Both the position numbers and the translations under genes were made by a program. Below, piece by piece: positions 52,635 to 61,016 of a DNA stretch of 64,000 nt. The DNA is from Opitutaceae bacterium (GTDB taxonomy: Bacteria; Verrucomicrobiota; Verrucomicrobiia; Opitutales; Opitutaceae), in NCBI GenBank assembly GCA_018402455.1, contig JAGYIG010000002.1, positions 121,890-185,889 of the forward strand, read 5' to 3'. Position 1 is the stretch's first letter, and every line of letters begins with the position of its first letter. The notes below the pieces were generated by a model. It made no database searches. It saw nothing but the letters and a program-made list of their open reading frames with translations, and was not told the origin of the DNA.

Positions 52635-54700
52635 GGGTGCTTGCCAAGGGCGGTCGGTGCCTGGGCCTGGTGAGCGTGCTACTCTTGGCGTCGCCTTGGA
52701 CCGCGCTGGCTACGGCGACCAACCTGCTGGTGAGCGGAGCGCGGCTGGCCCTCGGCGGGGACGGGCGCGGTCCGGTTTCCGCCGGCCTTTCGACCTACCC
52801 GCTGGGCATGGCTCAACTGGAGGAGGGCAAGCCCCCGGTGGTTTTCATCGTCACCGGCCGCTTTAGCCGTGAGCCGGGGCTCTTCGCTTACGAGTGGCGT
52901 GGGGTGCCCGGCGCGCCCGTCCTCGGCCGGCGCACCCTCGTGTCCTATCCCGCCGATCCGCGAACGGCCCCGCCCCCCGGGGTGATCTTCCAGGTCGGCA
53001 ACGGCACCGTCTACGGGTTCTGGATTCTCGACGGTGCCCTCGTGCGCACTCGTTTCGACCCGTTGACGCAGGCCTTTCTACCCTTACCCGTCCGCCCCTT
53101 GCCCTTGGGCGGCCTCCCGGGCACGGCGCAAACGGCCCGCACCAACCCGGATGGGCGTGCGGTCGAGCGCGTGGGCATTCAGGAACGGGTCGACGGTAGT
53201 CTTGAAGTGCTCATTTCCGTGCCAGACCCGGTCGAATATTTCCCCGGCGGACTGGTCTCGGGCGGAAGGAATGTGCGCCGCGATCCGGAATTCTATCCCT
53301 TTGACGGTCGGGGTATCTGGCGCGGTGGCCTGCCGGGTGTATTCCTCTACGCGGGGACCCTGCCCGGGCCGGAGGTTGATGCGGAGGAAATCACCGACCT
53401 ACGGCAGGTTTCGCCTACCCAGCGCGAGGCTCTCTTTTCCCACGGCAGCCTCTCCGCCGTCGAGCTTGGCGAAGGCGGCGACGAGTCCGCATGGATCACC
53501 GGCTCGTATTTCGGAAATCTTTACTATTACCGCGCGCCCGCCGCCGGCGGAACATGGCCCGCCGCGCACTTGGTGCGCGGGGCCGACGGAAGGGCCGTGC
53601 GCAACGATTACGTCTGGACCTCACCTCTCGCCGTGCCCGGTAAGTCCGGCCGAGTGACTGACCTGGTGGTCGGTGGCGAAGGCTCCCTCAACTACTATCG
53701 TTTTTTGCACTTCGCCGCTGACGGCGCGCCCGTTTACGCGGGGCCGCAGCCGCTTCTCGGAGAAAACGCTCTCCTCTACACGGGCTCCCTGCCGGTGCTC
53801 AACTCCGTCGATTGGGACGGTGACGGGGCCGCCGATCTCATCGTGGGGAACTCCGAGGGGCGCATCCTCTTTTTCCGCAATCACGGGACCAATGCCGCCC
53901 CCGATTTCCGCCCCGGCGTCCCGCTGGAAGCCGGGGGCCAACTGTTCCATGTGCAAGGCGGTTATTCGTCGCTGCAGGGCCCGGATGAGGCCCGTTGGGG
54001 TTACGTGAGCCCGACCGTGGTCGACTGGAACGGCGATGGCCTACCCGATATCGTCTCGAGCGATAAACGGGCCGTGCATTACCTGCTGCAGAATGTCGGG
54101 ACCCGCAAGGCTCCGCGCCTGGCTGCCGCCGCCCCCCTTTACGCCGATGGGCTCGACCTGCATGGCACTTGGCGCGTCCGGCCCGGCGCGGCGCGTTGGG
54201 GGGAGCGGATGGCTTACGTTAAGCTCGATGCCGATGACCAGTTCCGGATTTACTGGCGCATTGACGACGTCAACCTACGCGACGGTGGCAAACTCCGCCT
54301 GGAGGACGGCTCTCCCATTGGCGCGAATTTTATCCACGCCGGTGGCACCGGCAGAACCAAGTTCACCCTGACCGACTGGGATGATGACGGGGTCATGGAT
54401 ATCATCGCCACCACCCCGCGTCATGGCTCGATACCCAGTCCGGAAAATGGGCTGCCGCAATCGCTTGGCCTGCCGGGAGCCGCGGTGCTTTGGCTCCGTA
54501 ACACCGGGACCAACGAACAACCGAAATTTGCTTTCCCTCGTCTGCTCCATTTTCGCGGCGAACCCGTTTTTTTCGGCCAGCACGCCTGCAGCTTTGCCCT
54601 CACCGATCTCGGCGGGCCCGGAGGCCCCCATGTGGTGGTCGGCGACGAAGAGGGCCGCATTCACTTTTTTGCCCGAGAGGGTGTTTCCTGGGGCCCCTGA
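52631..54700 (+). CDS. Exported FG-GAP/VCBS-repeat protein 1
   Basis: A 689-aa protein from ATG 52631, overlapping the RraA-like stop. It has a signal peptide (LGLVSVLLLASPWTALATATN) and several Ca-binding FG-GAP/VCBS repeats: NSVDWDGDGAADLIVGNSEG, VDWNGDGLPDIVSSD, LTDWDDDGVMDIIATTP. The DxDxDGxxD loops suggest a calcium-bound beta-propeller, often used in cell-surface or carbohydrate-binding proteins of Verrucomicrobiota and Planctomycetota. No enzyme motif is seen. It could capture the polysaccharide, as surface glycan-binding proteins do. Confidence 0.85.
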   Translation: MRVLAKGGRCLGLVSVLLLASPWTALATATNLLVSGARLALGGDGRGPVSAGLSTYPLGMAQLEEGKPPVVFIVTGRFSREPGLFAYEWRGVPGAPVLGRRTLVSYPADPRTAPPPGVIFQVGNGTVYGFWILDGALVRTRFDPLTQAFLPLPVRPLPLGGLPGTAQTARTNPDGRAVERVGIQERVDGSLEVLISVPDPVEYFPGGLVSGGRNVRRDPEFYPFDGRGIWRGGLPGVFLYAGTLPGPEVDAEEITDLRQVSPTQREALFSHGSLSAVELGEGGDESAWITGSYFGNLYYYRAPAAGGTWPAAHLVRGADGRAVRNDYVWTSPLAVPGKSGRVTDLVVGGEGSLNYYRFLHFAADGAPVYAGPQPLLGENALLYTGSLPVLNSVDWDGDGAADLIVGNSEGRILFFRNHGTNAAPDFRPGVPLEAGGQLFHVQGGYSSLQGPDEARWGYVSPTVVDWNGDGLPDIVSSDKRAVHYLLQNVGTRKAPRLAAAAPLYADGLDLHGTWRVRPGAARWGERMAYVKLDADDQFRIYWRIDDVNLRDGGKLRLEDGSPIGANFIHAGGTGRTKFTLTDWDDDGVMDIIATTPRHGSIPSPENGLPQSLGLPGAAVLWLRNTGTNEQPKFAFPRLLHFRGEPVFFGQHACSFALTDLGGPGGPHVVVGDEEGRIHFFAREGVSWGP

Positions 54701-54722
54701 TCAACCCTCAACTCGTTAGCCC

Positions 54723-56729
54723 ATGCCCACCCCCCACCGGTCAAATTTCCTTCGTCTCACCGCTGCGTTTGGCGTCTTCCTGGCCCCCTCACTCGCGGCC
54801 GAGGAACGTATGTCCCGGCTGGAACATCATCAACCCGGTTTGATCACCGACCTCGGCGTGGGGCTGTGGTCCTGGCCCCTGCCCATGGATTTCAATGGCA
54901 ACGGCTTGGTGGACATGGTGGTGGCCTGCACCGATGTACCCGCCAACGGCGTTTACGTCTTTCTCAATTCCGGTCAGGTGGATCCCGGCACGCAGCTGCC
55001 CCTCTTTAACCCGCCTACCCGCCTCGGCCCGGCCGTGCGCAATCCCCAAATTTCCTACGTTGAGGGTCAACCCGTGGTGACGAGTCCCGGGCACGTCTAC
55101 CCGGATTTCAAGCAGTCTGGTTTCGCGCACGGGGTTGGCCTGCCCGCGCCGGAAACCGTCCACGTCGCCCCCGGCCGGATCCGGGCGGACCAATGGCGTT
55201 ACGTCGATTTTAACGGCAACGGCACCCGCGACCTGATCGTCGGCATCGGCTGGTGGGGCGCCTATGGTTGGGACAATGCCTATGATCAGGCCGGCAATTG
55301 GACCAACGGGCCCCTGCACGGCTACGTTTACTTGCTGCGCAACACGGGCACCAACGAGCAGCCGGTGTATGCCGAGCCGGTGAAACTCGAGGCCGGGGGG
55401 AAGCCGATCGATGTCTTCGGCATGCCCTCGCCCAACTTCGCTGATTTCGACGGGGACGGTGATCTCGACTTAACCTGCGGGGAGTTCCTCGACGGCTTCA
55501 CGTATTTTGAAAACATCGGCACTCGCACCGAGCCGGTGTATGCACCCGGCCGCCGGCTGATGAATGCGGGCCGGCCCCTGGCCATGGATTTGTGCATGAT
55601 CACGCCCGTCGCCTACGACTTCAATGGCAACGGTCACATGGACCTGGTGGTGGGCGATGAGGATGGTCGGGTGGCCATCCTCGAGCACACCGGGCGGGTG
55701 GTGGACGGCCTGCTGCAGTTTCGCGAGCCGCGTTATTTGCGGCAGTTTGCCGCCGAGGTGAAATTTGGCGCGCTGTCCGCGCCGGCGAGCTACGACTGGG
55801 ACGGCGACGGACTGGACGACATCATCACCGGCAACACCGCCGGCTACATCGGGTTCATCAAAAACCTGAGCGGTGATCCGCCCCGCTGGGCCGCGCCGGT
55901 TTACTTGGCCGCCGGTGGCGAGACCATCCGGATCATGGCGGGTCCGAATGGTTCCATCCAAGGCCCAGCCGAGGCCAAATGGGGCTACTCCAATGTCAGC
56001 GTCGGCGACTGGACCGGCAACGGCCTGCCCGACATCCTCGACTTGGGTATCTGGGGGCATGTCACCCTCTATCGCAATATCGGCACCCGCACCGAACCCC
56101 GGCTTGCTCCCGGCGAAGTCCTGCAGGTGTCCTGGGAGGGGGCGCCGCCCAAGCCCGCCTGGAACTGGTGGAACCCCGAGGGCAACGATCTCGTCACCCA
56201 GTGGCGCTCAACGCCCTACATGATCGATCTCAACGGTGACGGGCTCATGGACTTGGTCACGCTCGATCACGAGGGCTACCTGACGTTCTACGAGCGCCGC
56301 CGGCGGCCCGACGGCACGCTGGAGTTGCTCCCGCCCCAACGGGTCTTTTGGAGCGAAGGGGCCTCGGAGTTCGCCGGCAACGGCCAGCCCACTGGACTCG
56401 GCCAAGATCAATCCGGCTTGCTGCGCATGAACTCGGGGGTGGCCGGCCGCAGCGGACGCCGCACCTTCTGCATGGTGGACTGGGACGGGGATGGCATTCT
56501 CGACCTCATCACCAACTGTGATCCCAACGCCAATTTATTCCGTGGTCGCGGTCGCGACGCCGAGGGCAGATGGGTGTTCGAATACCGAGGGCCGATGCAC
56601 CCTCACCGCCTGGCGGGACACTCCACCACGCCGACCCCGGTTGATTGGAACAAGGATGGCGTGCCGGATCTGATCCTCGGCGCGGAAGATGGCTTCTTTT
56701 ACCTCCTGCGCAATCCCCGCTCCCGCTGA
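54723..56729 (+). CDS. Exported FG-GAP/VCBS-repeat protein 2
   Basis: A 668-aa exported propeller (signal peptide near FLRLTAAFGVFLAPSLAAEE). The repeats are PMDFNGNGLVDMVVACTD, VDFNGNGTRDLIVGIG, ADFDGDGDLDLTCGEF, YDFNGNGHMDLVVGDEDG, YDWDGDGLDDIITGNTAG, IDLNGDGLMDLVTLDHEG and VDWDGDGILDLITNCD: seven loops of the DxNGxGxxD type, one per presumed blade. It is related in style to the preceding gene, 22 bp upstream. It is likely a surface or periplasmic binding protein in the glycan locus. Confidence 0.87.
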   Translation: MPTPHRSNFLRLTAAFGVFLAPSLAAEERMSRLEHHQPGLITDLGVGLWSWPLPMDFNGNGLVDMVVACTDVPANGVYVFLNSGQVDPGTQLPLFNPPTRLGPAVRNPQISYVEGQPVVTSPGHVYPDFKQSGFAHGVGLPAPETVHVAPGRIRADQWRYVDFNGNGTRDLIVGIGWWGAYGWDNAYDQAGNWTNGPLHGYVYLLRNTGTNEQPVYAEPVKLEAGGKPIDVFGMPSPNFADFDGDGDLDLTCGEFLDGFTYFENIGTRTEPVYAPGRRLMNAGRPLAMDLCMITPVAYDFNGNGHMDLVVGDEDGRVAILEHTGRVVDGLLQFREPRYLRQFAAEVKFGALSAPASYDWDGDGLDDIITGNTAGYIGFIKNLSGDPPRWAAPVYLAAGGETIRIMAGPNGSIQGPAEAKWGYSNVSVGDWTGNGLPDILDLGIWGHVTLYRNIGTRTEPRLAPGEVLQVSWEGAPPKPAWNWWNPEGNDLVTQWRSTPYMIDLNGDGLMDLVTLDHEGYLTFYERRRRPDGTLELLPPQRVFWSEGASEFAGNGQPTGLGQDQSGLLRMNSGVAGRSGRRTFCMVDWDGDGILDLITNCDPNANLFRGRGRDAEGRWVFEYRGPMHPHRLAGHSTTPTPVDWNKDGVPDLILGAEDGFFYLLRNPRSR

Positions 56730-56748
56730 GCCCCGCCTCTTCATTCTC

Positions 56749-56835
56749 ATGGCCCAATTTTTTAACCCCCGGGGTATCTACAGTGCCCAGGGGATTCCCG
56801 TCGATGCCCAGGGGCGTCTCGCCCTCCCGCCCTAG
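56749..56835 (+). CDS. 28-codon peptide or gene fragment
   Basis: A short frame (ATG 56749 to TAG 56833-56835) begins MAQFFNPRGIYSAQGIPVDA and ends LALPP. It sits 19 bp after the second FG-GAP gene. It is not recognised. It may be the leftover start of a lost gene or may not be translated. Confidence 0.25.
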   Translation: MAQFFNPRGIYSAQGIPVDAQGRLALPP

Positions 56836-56879
56836 GGGGCGGTCGGCGTTCAGCCTACGCCTCGTCCCTCATTTTACCC

Positions 56880-58418
56880 ATGGCCCCTTCCCCGCACTTC
56901 ACCACCCTCGATGGCGTCGTCCTGAGCGTCTACTTCATTGCCACGCTGGCCGTGGGCTTTTCCTTTTGGCGGAAGAGCCGGTCAGTCGAGGGCTACACCG
57001 CGGCCAATCGCAGCCTGCCCGGCTGGCTCACCGGCTTGTCCATCCTGGGCACCTACGTGAGCAGCATCAGTTTTCTTGCTCTCCCGGGACGGGCCTTTGG
57101 TGGTAACTGGAATCCCTTTGTCTTCAGCCTGGCCATTCCTCTGGCCACCTGGGTGGCCGTCAGGTGGTTTTTGCCCTTTTACCGCCGGGAAGGCCACATC
57201 TCCGCCTACCTGCACTTGGAGGAGCGTTTTGGCCCGTGGGCGAGAACCTATGCCAGTGCTTGCTACCTCGCGACCCAGATTGCGCGCATGGGTGCGGTCA
57301 TGTACCTGATGGCCTTACCCATGAATGTTCTCCTCGGCTGGGACATTCGCTGGATCATCCTGGCGACGGGTCTCACCGTGACGCTCTACACCTTTATCGG
57401 TGGTATCGTGGCCGTGATCTGGACCGATGCGATCCAGACCCTGGTGTTGATCGTGGGGGCCTTCGCTTGCGCCTCAATCATGGTGGTCGGCCTGCCGGGC
57501 GGACCGGCGCAGCTCTTTGAGATCGCGGCGACCCAGAACAAATTCAGTCTGGGCGATTTCGGCCCCAGTCTAGCTACCTCGACGTTCTGGGTTGTGCTGT
57601 TCTACGGCGTGGTCATCAATTTGCAGAACTTCGGCATCGATCAAAATTACGTGCAGCGCTACCTCGCCTCCAAGTCCGATGCCGAGGCCCGCAAGAGTGT
57701 TTGGCTGGGGGGGCTGCTCTACCTGCCGCTCTCCGCCGTCTTTTTCTTCATTGGGACCGCGCTCTTCGCCTACTACACGGTGCATGCGGACCAGTTGCCG
57801 GAGATTTACCGGGATCCGGCGCAGGCTGATCGGGTCTTCCCCTATTTCATTGTCACGGTGCTGCCGGCGGGTGTGACCGGGCTGCTAATCGCGTCGATTT
57901 TTGCCGCGGCCATGAGTACGGTGTCGAGCAGCCTGAACTCATCGGCGACAATCATCGTGAGCGATTATTACAAGCGTTACTTCAACCGCCAGGCCACCGA
58001 GCAGCAGTCAATGCGAATGCTGATTCTTGTGACATTGGTTTGCGGCGTGCTGGGTACGGTGATCGGCTTGGCCATGACCAGGGTCAAAAGCGCACTCGAT
58101 GCCTGGTGGATGCTGGCCGGCATTTTTGGGGGAGGCACGCTCGGCCTCTTCTTGCTAGGCTTCATTTCGCGGCGTATCCCCAGCCGGGCGGCGCTCACGG
58201 GCGTGGTGGCGGGCGTGGTGGTCATTTTGTGGATGACGCTGTCGCCCAAAATCACCAGTTTGCCTGCTGCCTTCCAGAGTCCGTTTCACGGGTTCCTCAT
58301 CATTGTCTTCGGCACGGCAACAATTCTTCTGGTCGGCTTGCTCGCCACGGCTTGGTTTGGTCCTCACAGGATAAAAGTGGCAGCCGATGACGGGGGGAGG
58401 CGTTGCTCCGCCGGTTGA
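56880..58418 (+). CDS. Sodium:solute symporter (SSS family)
   Basis: A 512-aa membrane transporter with about 13 helices. It starts FTTLDGVVLSVYFIATLAVGFSFW and has the family segments GLSILGTYVSSISFLALPGRAFGGNW and FGIDQNYVQRYLASKSDAEARKS, the SSS DQNYVQRYL signature. It also has FAAAMSTVSSSLNSSATIIVSDYYKRYF, the typical Na2-site helix. It would take up the monosaccharide, sugar acid or oligosaccharide produced by the upstream hydrolases. It ends the plus-strand catabolic locus. It is distinct from the symporter at 26378: it has no large inserted loop. Confidence 0.94.
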   Translation: MAPSPHFTTLDGVVLSVYFIATLAVGFSFWRKSRSVEGYTAANRSLPGWLTGLSILGTYVSSISFLALPGRAFGGNWNPFVFSLAIPLATWVAVRWFLPFYRREGHISAYLHLEERFGPWARTYASACYLATQIARMGAVMYLMALPMNVLLGWDIRWIILATGLTVTLYTFIGGIVAVIWTDAIQTLVLIVGAFACASIMVVGLPGGPAQLFEIAATQNKFSLGDFGPSLATSTFWVVLFYGVVINLQNFGIDQNYVQRYLASKSDAEARKSVWLGGLLYLPLSAVFFFIGTALFAYYTVHADQLPEIYRDPAQADRVFPYFIVTVLPAGVTGLLIASIFAAAMSTVSSSLNSSATIIVSDYYKRYFNRQATEQQSMRMLILVTLVCGVLGTVIGLAMTRVKSALDAWWMLAGIFGGGTLGLFLLGFISRRIPSRAALTGVVAGVVVILWMTLSPKITSLPAAFQSPFHGFLIIVFGTATILLVGLLATAWFGPHRIKVAADDGGRRCSAG

Positions 58419-58637
58419 CCTGCCGTATCGCCCTGGCTTGCCACTGTCGCAACTGTCCGGCGAGGTGGCCGAGTCGCATGGCCCGACCGCGCAGCCTCCG
58501 CCGCAAAAATTAGGCATCCCCGGTGTTTACTGCGACAGTCCCCGGCAGATTGAGAAAGCGAGTGACTTAACAGCAGGGAGGCGACCGTGCGCCGAGCGAT
58601 TTGGATTTCCCGCTTACTGTCGCCCGCGTGGCACCGA

Positions 58638-58820
58638 TTAATTGACTACGTGGGTCGGCTGCCCGTTGAGGTAGGCGTAGCAACCGAGCGCGGGGCCGTT
58701 GTCCTTGGACACGATGAGGATTATGTTGGGGCGCGCCTCCGCGCCGAGGTCCGGCGCGCGGGTGGACACGATCATGGCGAACGCCATGCCCGCGAGTTGG
58801 AGGTCGCTGCGGAGAATCAT
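58638..58820 (-). pseudogene. Sulfatase N-terminal fragment
   Basis: A 60-codon frame starts at ATG 58820, overlapping the beta-lactamase-like stop as ATGA. It encodes a signal-like start (LQLAGMAFAMIVSTRAPDLGAEA) and then RPNIILIVSKDNGPALGCYA, the unmistakable first block of a sulfatase. It is cut off after LNGQPTHVVN. The formylglycine motif and the remaining 400 or so residues are missing, and no continuation was seen to 58419. It is a deletion remnant of a gene that was translationally coupled to its upstream neighbour. Confidence 0.8.
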
Positions 58821-60076
58821 AGTGGTGGGAAAATCGAGTCGACGGCTTGGTTGAGGCGCTTGCCGAAGGGGAGACGCTGTTTCGTCGGCACTTGGGTGAG
58901 CACGACGACAAACACGTCTCGTTGAAAATCGATGAGCGCGAGCGTCCCCGAAGCGCCGCCGTGCTGCACGCGATCGGCGACGCCGTCGGCCCCGGCGTGA
59001 AGAAGATTGAAACCTAGGCCGTAGCCCTCGCGACTCGTGGCCGGTTGCCGCACGTAAAGGGCGTGAAGCGACGCAGGCAGGAGCAGCGACGTGTCGGCGG
59101 CGACACCGCGGTCGCGATGGAGGCGAAGGAGACGTCCCACATCGTCGAGGGTGGCCACAAGTCCGCCGCCGGGGTTGGGAAATCTCGCCGCCGCATCCTC
59201 GCGGCCGGCAGCCGCAGCGGGCACGAGACTTCCGTCTATGCGGTCATACATCACCGGCATACGCCCAATCAGGTCCGCGGCAGCGAAGGGGTGGAACACG
59301 GCCCGGCCGGCGCCGATTGGCTCAACCAGCTGCTGGTGCATCAGCGCGGAGAACTCGCGCCCCGTCGCGACTTCGGCCACGCGACCGGCGACCATGTAGC
59401 CGAACCCGGAATAGGCGTAGCCGGACCCAGGCTCGCGCACGAGACCGGCCCGCGCGAGCGTCGCGGCCACCTCTGCCAGCGTGCTCTTGGGAGAGATCTC
59501 TACGGCGCCCGACCGTCGTTCATCGTTGCCCGCGAAACCGGCGGTATGGGAAAGAAGTTCGCGGATTAGGGGGGCGCGTTTGGCCCGCCCCTGCCCTCGC
59601 ACCTCCAGCTTGGCGAATTCCGGCAAGAACTTGTCGACGGGGTCGTCCCACGCCAGCCAGCCTGCCTCGACGAGCCGGGCGAAGAGCGTTGCGGTGAATG
59701 GCTTCGTGACCGAGGCGAGGCGGCAAGGGGCGTCAACGGTGAATGGTCGCCCAGTCGCGAGGTCGGCAACCCCGAAGGCCTCGCGGAAGACGGTCTCACC
59801 GCGATGCACAATCAGCATGGCACCGCCCGGCACGAATCTTTCCGCAATGCCCCACCGCCAGATCTCGCGCAACGAGTCGCGTTGAGCGGCGGTGAAGCCG
59901 TGGGCCAGCCACGCATCTTCGCCCGCCGAATCGGCCATGGTCGCTGGAGTTGTCGCCGACGCGGCAAATCCCCACGTGCCCATGAGGAAAGCGGCCGTTG
60001 CCAGCGGGCGTAACCGCAGTTGCGCCCCGTGCAGCGGAGGCCTGGAGCGTAACTCAGGGCGAAGGAAGGATTGCAT
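58817..60076 (-). CDS. Class C beta-lactamase-type serine hydrolase
   Basis: A 419-aa serine hydrolase of the beta-lactamase/EstB/D-aminopeptidase fold. The start is ATG 60076 (MQSFLRPELRSRPPLHG), with a hydrophobic segment LATAAFLMGTWGFAAS. Catalytic Ser and Lys are in SVTK (122-125) of RLASVTKPFTATLF; Tyr lies in AYSGFGYMVAG, the YxN equivalent; HGGASGTLALID is the third motif (KTG-like). Such proteins in glycan loci are often esterases. Antibiotic resistance is not implied. It overlaps the sulfatase remnant and follows the dehydrogenase remnant. Confidence 0.9.
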   Translation of the reverse strand: MQSFLRPELRSRPPLHGAQLRLRPLATAAFLMGTWGFAASATTPATMADSAGEDAWLAHGFTAAQRDSLREIWRWGIAERFVPGGAMLIVHRGETVFREAFGVADLATGRPFTVDAPCRLASVTKPFTATLFARLVEAGWLAWDDPVDKFLPEFAKLEVRGQGRAKRAPLIRELLSHTAGFAGNDERRSGAVEISPKSTLAEVAATLARAGLVREPGSGYAYSGFGYMVAGRVAEVATGREFSALMHQQLVEPIGAGRAVFHPFAAADLIGRMPVMYDRIDGSLVPAAAAGREDAAARFPNPGGGLVATLDDVGRLLRLHRDRGVAADTSLLLPASLHALYVRQPATSREGYGLGFNLLHAGADGVADRVQHGGASGTLALIDFQRDVFVVVLTQVPTKQRLPFGKRLNQAVDSIFPPL

Positions 60077-60921
60077 CAAGGACCTAGGATTAACTGATAG
60101 GAAACTGGATTTTCGGGGGGTAGGCGGCTTCACGGATAGCACATTTAGGCCGGCCTCGGCTACCCTATCGCGGTTGAGGGCGGCGGCCAAGTCGGCCTCT
60201 TTGACGAGCCCCCGGGCTCGTGTTGATCAGGGAAGCCGAGGGCTTCACGCGTGCGAGGCGCTACGCGTTGATCAAGCCGGTGGTCGCCGATGTGAGCGGG
60301 CAGTGCAGGCTGATCACGTCGCTTTCGGCCAGCAGGGCCTCGAGATCCACGCCACGAACGCCGGGGGGTGGGTCTGCACCGCCCTGCCGGGTGGTGCAGA
60401 CTACCCGACATGCCGAAGGCGGCCGCCAGAGTGTCGGTGGTCTGGCCGATGCGGCCGAAGCCCACGACGCCTAGAGTCAGCCCATCCAGTTCCACCAGCG
60501 GGTGATCCGAGCAGCAAAAATCGGGGCAGGCGTTCCATTTCCCTGCGCTCACGAAGGCGGCATGGGCGCCGGTGCGTTGGGTCAGCTCCAGCAGCAGTGC
60601 GAAGACTTGCTGGGCGACGGAATGGGTGCCGTAGCTTGGCACGTTGGTGACGATTACGTTCAGGTCCCGGGCCGCCTTCGCATCCACGACGTTGAGACCC
60701 GTGGCCAGCACGACGACATAGTGCAAGCCGGGCAGTCTCTGCAGGGTGGTGCGGTCGAGAGGCTTTTGGTTGGTGAGAATGACTTCGGCTCCCAAGGCAC
60801 GTGAGATGATTTCTGCCTGAGTTGTCCGTTGGTGGAGGGGCACGTCGCCCAATGCCGTCAGCGGCTGCCAGTCCAAATCACCCGGGTTCAAGGTATGACC
60901 GTCCAGCACCACGATTTTCAT
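60077..60921 (-). pseudogene. D-2-hydroxyacid dehydrogenase, decayed
   Basis: NAD-dependent D-2-hydroxyacid dehydrogenase of the glycerate-dehydrogenase type. From ATG 60921 (MKIVVLDGHTLNPGDLDWQPL) the frame is good through EVILTNQKPLD and PSYGTHSVAQQVFALLLEL to LTLGVVGFGRIGQTTDTLAAAFGM. It then shifts. ALLAESDVISLHCPLT and NTS...LVKEADLAAALNRDRVAEAGL continue in other frames, with an in-frame TAG where the family has Glu (after TGLINA). The end is cut after VKPPTP, and the catalytic-His segment is gone. Substitution, indels and truncation together make a true pseudogene. The end point is approximate. Confidence 0.85.
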
Positions 60922-61016
60922 GCCCACAGGTGTCGCGCGATCGGGGATCATCGTCGAACCGAATCAGCTTGGTTCCATAAAGAGACCGGGCGAGGGCAGC
61001 ATTGCGTTGGAACGGA

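Noticed and set aside
58817..60076. Antibiotic-resistance beta-lactamase
   Set aside because: The SxxK, Y and HGG motifs fit the broad serine-hydrolase fold including esterases and aminopeptidases; the context is sugar catabolism.
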